Shown here: in pieces, positions 41,023 to 48,788 of the stretch
Numbering within the stretch: position 1 is the stretch's first letter
Layout: each line of letters opens with the position of its first letter
DNA from: Paramoeba atlantica
Taxonomy: Eukaryota > Discosea
Assembly: GCA_977017575.1 (NCBI GenBank)
Contig: CDRNVI010000166.1
Coordinates: 1-63,358, forward strand
Length of the DNA stretch: 63,358 nt
Direction: 5' to 3'
The notes under the pieces: model-generated
Seen by the model: the letters and a program-made list of their open reading frames with translations, nothing else
Database searches by the model: none
Told to the model about the DNA's origin: nothing
Position numbers and translations under genes: made by a program

Positions 41023-41428
41023 TGTCCCCCCCTACTTAAGAGTCCGCGGGATACCCCGCTTCTTAAGAGTTCTTTTTGAGAGAGCCTCGGGATGCCTGCG
41101 GCGCGAAGCGCCGCCAGATTTTTTTTTTGATTTTTTTCTATTTTCTTTGATTTTTTTTGTTGTCTGCCCATTGCGTTTAGTTGTGTTTTTAAAATTTCCA
41201 AGCTATTTATACTTGATGGTACTCTGAGGAAGGAGCAGACTACGGGCAGGCATGGTACACAACCATCCTCCTCAACCCCCTTCAACTCTCTCGCGAACTG
41301 ATCGAAGTTCTTCTCGCCTCCGATCACCCACCTCACAAGAGAACGGAAAATTTGCCGACCAACCCCCTTCATCTATCTCCTCACCTAACCAAATGCCTAA
41401 AATCGGCGGACTCTAGTAGGGGGGGCAG
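41023..41428. mobile_element. 406-bp C-run MITE inserted in a family B unit
   Basis: The ends CTGTCCCCCCCTACTTAAG...GCGGACTCTAGTAGG then a G run and CAG have TA at 41021-41022 and 41429-41430. Excision restores the GCTATTATTTTC found in other family B ends. No coding capacity; it carries hairpin locus 7. Confidence 0.8.
41098..41114 (+). repeat. GCGAAGC hairpin plus T tract, locus 7
   Basis: GCGGCGCGAAGCGCCGC, perfect 7-bp stem, followed by CAGA and ten T. Confidence 0.8.
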
Positions 41429-41633
41429 TATTTTCTAAAATCCCCGAGTTATACGAATTTTAGACCCCCCAGATGTAGCTGATCCCCCCTGTATGATTTC
41501 ATGCCTTGGGGATGAAATACCTCCGAAATAAGGAGCAGAGTAAATAGGGGGGAGATAGCAATGCTCTTGCAGCTACGGGTTGTTACATTGCAACAGCGCT
41601 GTCGCTATCGAATTTTCTGCTTTTACATGTGTA

Positions 41634-42075
41634 CTATCCTCGGCGGGAAAAGAGTGGTGGAAGGCTGGCGTTGGCTAATTTTTGAATTTTAATGATACCT
41701 TTATACTTCGTTTTATATAGATAAAAGCACACTTTGTGCACCAGAAAGTAATGGGCCGTGTTTTCGGAAGCAACTTCAACGAAACACCGAATCCTGGTCA
41801 TAGACTCTCGGACGATAAGGGAAAGATTACTTCTTCCATGGAATCTGTATTGACGAATCAGTTGCGCAACAAAATGTCTCGCTCATGGGTGGAAGCTCTG
41901 CCCAACCGAGCGGAATACCTCATGCGCCCAGAGGAATGGGAAGTGGCCATGAGGATGCGGTACCTCATTGCCCCAACCTCATGGACAGAGGTGCAATGCA
42001 AATGTGGAGAATCTTTCCTTCTTACAGGACGTACGTGGAGAAAGAAGCGAAGTTCCCAGGGAGCACCCTGGAGAA
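41634..42075 (+). pseudogene. LINE fragments (3' end and CCHC region) of a diverged subfamily
   Basis: 41634-41695 resembles the last codons of the LINE at 48789 (AAAGAGTGG(T/A)GGAAGGC...GCTAATT). 41840-42050 encodes MSRSWVEALPNRAEYLMRPE and MRMRYLIAPTSW, with Cys-x-Cys-Gly, matching MRMRYLIAPTSD and CECGD in that LINE at roughly half identity. The pieces are in the same orientation but rearranged. Confidence 0.65.
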
Positions 42076-42179
42076 GACAAAAGCACAAAAAATGTGCCAG
42101 CACGAAGCATGTTCATGTTCATGTTTATTTAAACCCTTTTGTCCTCGAAAGGATATGCGTTCACAAGCGCTACCATAGT

Positions 42180-42587
42180 TATTTAGAGGGGGGCCACCGT
42201 CAATGCGGAACTATTCTGCCATATTCTGCCGATCGCAGGGGTTTTGTCCTTTTGAGACGTATTTTAGTTTCGGAACCTGCCCCACGCCGCGAAGCGGCGC
42301 CCTTTTTTTGTTTGAAAAGCTTTTTTTGATTTGGTGGTTATATACCCCTCCAGTAATAAATAATTTAGAATCGATTTTGGATCAAAATGGATCAAATCCT
42401 TGTTACTGAGGGAGTGTACTTTTTGGGAGCGAAAGGTGCTTTTTTGTTCATGAGTGCGTTGATTTTCAGTCCATCCAACCCCGCAACCACGCTCCACATT
42501 CGCTCCCTTGCAACCGCCCTCACCCCGCCCAAACACCCCCACCCGCCCAAACACCTACTGGACATTAAACGTGACATTAAACGTGAC
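42180..42587. other. Non-coding spacer with hairpin locus 8
   Basis: It includes CCTTGTTACTGAGGGAG-type MITE scraps, also seen near 47465-47510, and three tandem GACATTAAACGT units at 42561-42590. No gene is supported. Confidence 0.4.
42285..42299 (+). repeat. GCGAAGC hairpin plus T tract, locus 8
   Basis: CGCCGCGAAGCGGCG, 6-bp stem with GAA loop, followed by CCC and seven T. Confidence 0.7.
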
Positions 42588-42668
42588 ATTAAACGCGGCG
42601 GTTGTTTTCAACGTAGAAGTCACTCATGCTGCGTGCTTCGAGTTGAAAACTACCTCCGCGTTTAATGA
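42588..42668. repeat. Foldback hairpin of family P, copy 2
   Basis: CATTAAACGCGGCGGTTG and its complement near 42650-42668 (CCTCCGCGTTTAATG), with loop GAAGTCACTCATGCTGCG. Confidence 0.75.
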
Positions 42669-42899
42669 AGCGACTAAAAAAGAAAAAAAGATCACGAATA
42701 ATACAATTTTTTGGGTGAAAATGCCCGTTTTTTGGGCCAAAAAAGCGAAATTTTGACCCAAATTTGGGCTGCTTTTGATGCCTTACCAGTAGGGGTAGCA
42801 GGCACACCTGACGAAGAAACCGTCGTAGAATGGTAGCCCAAACTCTTAAAATATGTTTTAGGAGTCGATTTCGGAAAAATAATAAATCACCGTCCGCGT

Positions 42900-43859
42900 T
42901 ATTATAGGGATCCTAGGGACACCTATTGTACTTCCTAGGTATAATTTTCTTTTTTAGGCTCTTCGTTAAACGCGGTGGTTGTTTTCAACTTAGAAGTCAC
43001 TCATGCTGCGCGCTTCGCGTTGAAAACTACCGCCGCGTTTAACGAAGAGCCTAAAAGAGAAAATTTAGCCTGGAAAACGAAAAGATTATAGCCAAAAATA
43101 GCCGAAAATCGGGTAAAAATGGGGCGATTTTTGGGTACTTTTGCTGTCAGAGCACTAAATCCGACATTTGCGCGTGGGAAATCACTCGTAGGCATGAATG
43201 GAAGCCTAGCGAACGTATTGGGTAGAGAATGCGACTCCAACCATACCATTCTTTCGACACAAAAATGCCCCTTTAGGTCCGAAAAATACTTTTTCACCTT
43301 TTTTAATCAAAAATGGGTCATTTTGAGGGGCGCACCACGGTTCGAAGAAGGGATACCTTGCGAAAACAACTGCGGAGAAAGCTAGTGTAGGTCCCTAACT
43401 ATCAAAATACAATAGGGGAAACGATTTTGGAAAAATATTTTTGTTGTCATTTTTTTCGCCAAGTTGAATCATTTTTCAAATTTTTTTTTCCGAAAAAATC
43501 CGAACTTGGCGGACCCGTCCTGCGGATACGCGGGGGGGGTCACCCCCGGGTAGGGGGGTGGAAAATGCGCGCCAAGACCCCGGCTACCCTTTCTGCGTTT
43601 TTCGAAAACTAACTTTTTTCGAAAAAAATTGCTCGACCATGACTCCCCCCCCTGGACCCCCCCCATGGACCCCCCATTTTTTTCAAATTTTTTTTCAGTT
43701 TTGGTCCACCGGAGCCCCCTTTTATATTTTTTTCTTCTATTATATTACTGTGTTCCTCTCTATATTTTCACTGTTTTTGTTCACTTTTTTTTCAATAATC
43801 GAGTGTAGAGCGGTAGTTTTACAACCACCGCAATAAGTGTCCCTAGGGTCCTTATTATA
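42900..43859 (+). mobile_element. Family P element P3 with inverted ends, about 960 bp
   Basis: TATTATAGGGATCCTAGGGA at the left and the inverted TCCCTAGGGTCCTTATTATA at the right make ends of about 27 bp. Inside are the hairpin (42953-43055), a non-coding middle, a C-rich CCATGGACCCCCC tract and the family tail with ACAACCACCGCAAT. No protein is encoded, so it depends on a partner that I cannot identify. Confidence 0.65.
42953..43055. repeat. Foldback hairpin of family P, copy 3
   Basis: TTTTAGGCTCTTCGTTAAAC pairs with GTTTAACGAAGAGCCTAAAA, extended by CGCGG/CCGCG and GTTTTCAAC/GTTGAAAAC. The loop is GAAGTCACTCATGCTGCGCG. Confidence 0.85.
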
Positions 43860-44140
43860 CCTTCATGGTCGAGAAAATTTTTTCGAAAAAATTAGTTTTC
43901 GAAAAATTTGCTCGACCATGACCCCCCCCCCTGGACCCCCCCCCCTGGACCACCCCCCTGGACCCCCCCCATGGACCCCCCATTTTTTTCAAATTTTTTT
44001 TTGAGTTTTGGACCACCGGAGCCCCCTTTTATATTTTTTTCTTCTATTATATTACTGTGTTCCCCTTTATATTTTCACTGTTTTTGTTCACTTTTTTTCA
44101 ATAATCGAGGGTAGAGCGGTAGTTATACAACCACCGCAAT

Positions 44141-44423
44141 TATTATTATTACCGTGGAAACATTAATTAAGAATTACACTAATTAAGGGAAAATGATTTT
44201 CAAAAAGAAAATCCCTACATTAGTGTTCCCTTATTTTATGTTCCCTTAATTGTTTTGCGGGAATAAATAGAGGGGGGGGCACCCATTATCACACTTTTTT
44301 CGGTGTAATAATAAGTGAATTGTGTGATAACAAGTGAAATTTCGAGAAAGCGTGTTAATCAGTGGATAATTCACGTATTATCACATTTTGGTCTGACCAG
44401 CGAAGTATAAAGGGGGGGGGCAC

Positions 44424-44456
<33 letters not shown>

Positions 44457-44543
44457 ATAGAAACATATATTTTTTCGTATGGAAAAGATACAGATATTTT
44501 ATTTAGTTAAAAAACATGTCACAAGGTTTTCCACTATCTAACT
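44141..44543. other. Non-coding spacer with a TTA microsatellite
   Basis: It contains AATTAAGGGAA/TTCCCTTAATT inverted pieces, two long G runs with inverted TGATAA motifs, and about nine ATT units at 44426-44453. No gene. Confidence 0.45.
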
Positions 44544-46274
44544 ATGCTTTCCACATCTACATTTGCAAACTCCATCGACGATCCCATTCACATTTCTAGT
44601 ACAGTTTGGGATGATGTTCTTCACGTTGTCGTAAAATTGTCGTCTTCTGGAGTACTTCTTTCCCCTGAACGTATGACTCTGGTGGCATTATACGGTACGT
44701 TAGACTACCACGGTGATAGGTTTCCTGTTGGAAGCACCTGCTGTTTCCCCCGAGATCCGCACGCTGGTGCAGAAGTGCTATGTGGATACAAGAGTTCTAA
44801 AAAAGCGATAAAACGCACAAGAACGAGCAGAACAGGTAATGCTTGCATGTCATGGCGACCAGATACTTTCAGTGATCTGCACAAAAAAGAGTGCGCACAA
44901 TGTAAAGGGTCATGTAGACTCAAAAGCATTAATAGAAGTTGGCTTGGTAATCTACTTGCTCAGATATTTTCAAATAAGAAAGTTAGATCATGGACGACCG
45001 CCTATGCACTTATCCTACTTGATCGAATATCAGAAGATGAAGACTTGCTATCTCAACAAAGACGCATACGCCCACTGATGTGCATAAATAGTTTTCCTTT
45101 GCTTTCAGAACGAAAACATCTAAATAGTTTTGGTAGAGTGGTCATAATTGAAGATCAGGATTGGGATATTTCCTCGGTAGTCAGTTACTTTATTAATCGT
45201 GCCATAAGTTTGCAGAAACTTCGTCACCTTAGTCGACCTTCCGTGTTGTACATAGAAATTTGCCGTTCGCGGTATTCCTTGAACTACCCTTATATAGCGG
45301 TCTGGGAAGTAGTCCATCCCTTGCACGGAAATGCGTCTGGAACCTTTCTAAAGTCGTTTTATTTGGGTGGAGAAAGATTAGAAAAAATACCCCTTAGATA
45401 CGAACAAATCGTCAAAGAATTGAAACTATGGTTGGAAGAGAACATAAATCATTCTTCTGTTATAATACGGGCAAAAGACTCAAGTGACGAAAATGGCTTT
45501 TGTCTTCTGCGCATGACTCTCATTGATCTCGGAGTTGACAATTTGTTTTGCTGCTCCGAGCAGTTTCGTCACGGAGCTCAGAATTTAGTACCGAGGATTA
45601 AGTGCCATACATTAAAATCATCAAACTTTAGTATGATCAACAGAAAAGACTTGAATAGCTCTGCGCAAAATAAAGTGCTTGATTTCGTGCAAAGTACGAG
45701 CACCCCATCTCATGAGTGCGCATGTCGCTATGACATAAACTTAAATCATGTACGTACAGATATATCCTGCGTTTTAACAAGATTTCTTGATACGACCTCA
45801 ACATTTTCGTGCACACAAAGTCCTTTATTTCTTCAAAATCCAGATGAGCTAGTTGGACAAGTAGTAGGCGTTGCTTCTATTGATAGATTTGATGTAGTAA
45901 ATGAAGCTGAGACACCAGCGACCACAGTAAAACCATCACAGAGAAAACCATTCACGGAGAAAACCATTATCCGATGTGAAAAGGGGAGCCAAAGTAGCAC
46001 TGAGTGGGAATTCTATGGCACAGCAATTGTTGAGCGGTGTAACATTGATGAAGGTACTTTGTCGTTGATGTTAGAACATGCTGATATGAATCTAAAGAAT
46101 TTAGTACATGAGTTTGAAGAAGAAAAGCGTCTTCTAATTTTGTATGGTCAGATAAAAAAGTTAATTCCAAACCCACTCAATGTGTTTCCCGTTCCAACGA
46201 TAGGACTGCCACCTGCAATGGAAAGTGCACACCATTTTTCAGCAAGACACAAAAAAATTAAAAAAACGTCATGA
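44544..46274 (+). CDS. Unrecognised host gene, 576 aa
   Basis: ATG at 44544 opens an uninterrupted frame. A Cys cluster (KKECAQCKGSCRLKS) near residue 115-130 may bind metal. The middle is globular with alternating hydrophobic strands (VVIIEDQDWDISSVVSYFI). A second Cys/His-containing stretch (SHECACRYDINLNH) lies near residue 395. The C-terminus is basic (ARHKKIKKTS). It has no signal peptide or membrane segment. No known family is recognised. AT-rich codon use and the lack of stops over 1.7 kb argue for a real, constrained gene. It has no close neighbour; transposon debris lies on both sides. Confidence 0.65.
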   Translation: MLSTSTFANSIDDPIHISSTVWDDVLHVVVKLSSSGVLLSPERMTLVALYGTLDYHGDRFPVGSTCCFPRDPHAGAEVLCGYKSSKKAIKRTRTSRTGNACMSWRPDTFSDLHKKECAQCKGSCRLKSINRSWLGNLLAQIFSNKKVRSWTTAYALILLDRISEDEDLLSQQRRIRPLMCINSFPLLSERKHLNSFGRVVIIEDQDWDISSVVSYFINRAISLQKLRHLSRPSVLYIEICRSRYSLNYPYIAVWEVVHPLHGNASGTFLKSFYLGGERLEKIPLRYEQIVKELKLWLEENINHSSVIIRAKDSSDENGFCLLRMTLIDLGVDNLFCCSEQFRHGAQNLVPRIKCHTLKSSNFSMINRKDLNSSAQNKVLDFVQSTSTPSHECACRYDINLNHVRTDISCVLTRFLDTTSTFSCTQSPLFLQNPDELVGQVVGVASIDRFDVVNEAETPATTVKPSQRKPFTEKTIIRCEKGSQSSTEWEFYGTAIVERCNIDEGTLSLMLEHADMNLKNLVHEFEEEKRLLILYGQIKKLIPNPLNVFPVPTIGLPPAMESAHHFSARHKKIKKTS

Positions 46275-46326
46275 CAATATGCTCATTATACACTGTACGT
46301 ATCATTGTCATGGCCGTATAGCCTCC

Positions 46327-46400
46327 GCTCTACCCTGAAGTATTGACAAAGTGAACAAAAAAAGTGAAAAAATAAGAGAAGCACAGTAATGTAAAAGGAG
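46327..46400 (-). mobile_element. Family P tail fragment
   Basis: GCTCTACCCT and GTGAACAAAAA...GTGAAAA then CACAGTAAT are the reverse complement of the family P 3' tail (for example 44045-44115). Confidence 0.6.
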
Positions 46401-46452
46401 AGTATGCAGTAGGTCTGTGTAAGTACGTACGTGATGAGCTGTGTAAGCACGT

Positions 46453-46592
46453 ATACCATGACCCCCCTTTAGTTATGTGTCATTTTTGGTCCAAAATCGG
46501 GGTTTCTTGGACAAGTAGCGTACTTATCGAAAAAGATAGAAGAAAACTGCTCAAAGGGCTGACTTATACCAAAATCTCTGAGCTCGAAATTT
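46453..46592. mobile_element. MITE Q, copy 1
   Basis: TACCATGACCCCCCTTTAGT, GGTCCAAAATCGGG and AAGTAGCGTACTTATCG through GAGCTCGAAATTTAGTAC are found inverted at 55097-55246. About 145 bp, no coding. Confidence 0.7.
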
Positions 46593-46608
46593 AGTACTAT
46601 TCTAGTAA

Positions 46609-46692
46609 TCTGCTGGGGCCTCAAGTTTTTTTAACACCGCACGCTGCAGCATCAGTGAGCATGAATATGCGAAACCCTTCGAAAAGTAAAGT
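46609..46692. repeat. Dispersed ~90-bp repeat, copy 2
   Basis: It matches 26521-26625 (CTGCTGG then CACGCTGCAGCATCAGTGAG). Confidence 0.6.
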
Positions 46693-46708
46693 AAATATTA
46701 TTGGCTCA

Positions 46709-47169
46709 TTGGCCCGGCCGGCCCCTCCGTGCGTTCGGCCTCTCATTTCCCCCAAAACAACTACCACCTTCCCCCCATTTATCAGGGGTCGCTCGCGCGA
46801 CCCCCGCTAAATAGGGGGGAAGGTGGTAGTTGTGGGGTATGGAGGCCTTCACGCAACTCCGGGGCCTCACCGGGAGCAAAAGTGAATTTATTGGGTATCT
46901 TGGCCAACCATCTTTACGTGGCATTTACGGTTCTGTTTTGCAGACGGGTAAACAAGATCTAGGTTTAGTTTTCGGGTGTCACACTTTCACGTGACTCAGT
47001 GGCCCGGCCGGCCCCTCCGTGCGTTCGGCCTCTCATTTCCCCCAAAACAACTACCACCTTCCCCCCATTTATCAGGGGTCGCTCGCGACCCCCGCTAAAT
47101 AGGGGGGGGAAGGTGGTAGTTGTGGGGTATGGAGGCCTCTCGCAACTCCGGGGCCTCACCGGGAGCAAA
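46709..47169. repeat. Two direct copies of a ~172-bp foldback MITE
   Basis: Copies at 46709-46880 and 46999-47169 begin GGCCCGGCCGGCCCCTCCGT and end CTCACCGGGAGCAAA. Each has a central hairpin, for example 46757-46833: ACAACTACCACCTTCCCCCC against the inverted GGAAGGTGGTAGTTGT, with GGGGTCGC/GCGACCCC at the tip. About 120 bp separate them. Confidence 0.85.
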
Positions 47170-47232
47170 GGTGAGCTTCCATAGCACCCCGCACCAACTT
47201 TTGGAAAAAGTTGAAATCCGTGCCTAAAATTT

Positions 47233-47442
47233 TATGCATGTGAATGTGCTGTTATGCATGTGAATGTGCTATATGCATGTGAATGTGCCAGATTTATGCA
47301 TGTGAATGTGCCGTTTAATATGCATGTGAATGTGCATTATGCATGTGAATGTGCTGTTATGCATGTGAATGTGCTATATGCATTTGAATGTGCCGCTTAG
47401 TATGCATTATAAACGTGCAGTTAATATGCATTATAAATGTGC
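47233..47442 (+). repeat. Ten-unit interrupted array of a 17-mer
   Basis: TATGCATGTGAATGTGC occurs seven times exactly, once with one change and twice in diverged form (TATGCATTATAAA(C/T)GTGC). Spacers of 2-7 bases separate the units, several reused in the order TGT, TA. Confidence 0.9.
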
Positions 47443-47544
47443 TAACGCCCTCTCCCGAGCCAAATCCTTGTTACTGGGGGTCAGCCGAAAAAGGATCAAA
47501 TCCTTGTTACTGGGGGGGTCTATTACTTGGGGGGTCTGCGGGAA

Positions 47545-47668
47545 TCGATTTAATGCCGGCATGTGGAGAAGCGAAAGAAGAGAGTATAAAGAAGAAAACA
47601 AGTCCGTTTTTTCTTCGATATTTTCGAGCTCTTTTTTCGTGAACACAAAAAAGTTGGATTAGTCAGAA
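47545..47668 (-). mobile_element. pogo-family terminal fragment
   Basis: AATCGATTTAATGCCGGCAT and the following GAAAGAAGAGAGTA and TTTTTTCTTC(G/C)ATATTTTCG match 28358-28520, the 5' side of the pogo element. Confidence 0.65.
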
Positions 47669-48179
47669 ACTTACAGTGCGCCCAGATAGTAAAGTTGTTT
47701 TAGTATTTACCACCAATTTTGGGCAACTACTAAAAAAATCTTGTAGGCCAGCATAGCTAGGGGGGGTAGGGGTGGCGATCAACTCTTCCGACTGACTGAA
47801 AACGATTTTTAGAATATTTGAACGAATTCTAATTTATTATAATCTTTCATTACGAAGGAACCGTTGTGCAAAGAATGTTAGCAACACCTTTAAAATCACA
47901 TTTCGTGCAACAATATGAGCTTTGACTGCGAAGGGTATGATACATTGAGTGAATTAAATATTATCATCGACGTATGGGATGAACATTCCTTCCTAGAATG
48001 TATAAAAACTCTTCAGCGCTGTGCGAAGGTGAAAGGTGCAATCCCGCAATACAAGCATTCGTAATATTTCTGGACAGTACTAATGAGGAACGATAAAATG
48101 TTTTTGTAAGTTTAAGAATTTTTTTGTACTCGTCGGGGAAAAATTTCATTGAAAAAAATATTTAGTACAAAAATATGCA
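47669..48179. other. Non-coding spacer
   Basis: No supported coding region; a G-run MITE border lies near 47758-47775. Confidence 0.35.
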
Positions 48180-48602
48180 CCTTTAAGTTAAAGGGGCATA
48201 TTTGATGAAAATGCTGGTACGCCTAAGGCGCTTCGACCATTATTCAATATCTCAGAACAAGAGTGGGAGGAGTGGGGATCTTGCGTTGACTTTCGCTGGA
48301 ATCCAGAGATGCACGAAGACGAAAATGTTTGGTGGCTAGAAATAGGCAGCGAGATGTTTCCTGCTATATTTCGAGCTGCTATGCACTACATTTGGACGCC
48401 ACCTCTGGTTACCAAGTGTGACAGTTGGCTTTCGATTCTATCGTACATGTATAATTCTAGGCAAACTTGCACGTCGCCCCAAGTGGTGGCCAACCGGATG
48501 TTCATTCGCGGCAACCAGGAGAAGCTTGAATATTTGATACCGGGAGGTGATGAAGAAGGTGATACGGACGAGTCAGTTGACATTACAGACAATGAAGGTT
48601 GA
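48180..48602 (+). pseudogene. hAT transposase C-terminal fragment
   Basis: VWWLEIGSEMFPAIFRAAMH then IWTPPLVTKCDSWLSILSYM and ANRMFIRGNQEKL is the hAT dimerisation region in diverged form. The ER motif and the 'FS.aG' positions are altered. It aligns with the hAT end at 34100-34240 (VPTIVTACGSLLSIMG, ATQMFVRGNLDKL). An acidic tail ends at 48602. The rest of the element is missing. Confidence 0.6.
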
Positions 48603-48788
48603 GCATAACGTTGTGTGTAACATATGAATTGCAAGTTCTACGTCTATTCTACATCTACACGTATATCGAATAAAATTTACCAATCATCGGGGCTATGTTT
48701 TTCCCCGACTATAATCTTTTTTTCAAAAACAATGTTTTTCAAAACTTTTATTTCTAGTTGACTTTTATTTCTAGTCTCTCATTCCCAC

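Larger units (their letters stand above)
40978..41491 (-). mobile_element. Short family B element split by a MITE
   Basis: TTCCACCAGAGAGCTATGCG through GCGCTAT and then TTTTCTAAAATCCCCG to GATCCCCCCTG equals the ~110-bp family B unit at 37857 once the 406-bp MITE at 41023-41428 is removed. TA follows at 41492-41493. Confidence 0.7.
42588..44140 (+). mobile_element. Family P element P0, apparently split by family P element P3
   Basis: 42588-42890 has the family hairpin and the block CTTACCAGTAGGGGTAGCAG up to AGGAGTCGATTTCGG. After the inserted element 42900-43859, the remaining 3' parts continue: TCGACCATGACC, the C-run CTGGACCCCCC array, and the tail GTAGAGCGGTAGTTATACAA to 44140. This is an inferred nesting of two related copies. 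Confidence 0.5.

Noticed and set aside
1690-42299. Hairpin plus T tract as bacterial intrinsic terminators (contamination)
   Set aside because: They sit inside TA-flanked eukaryotic-type MITEs and not after genes; no bacterial genes are present.
42387-42665. Small ORFs across MITE borders near 42.4-42.7 kb
   Set aside because: They run across unrelated repeat pieces and hairpin arms and have no conserved motif.
47233-47442. CRISPR-like array of 17-mers
   Set aside because: Spacers are 2-7 bases and partly reused; there are no cas-type genes.
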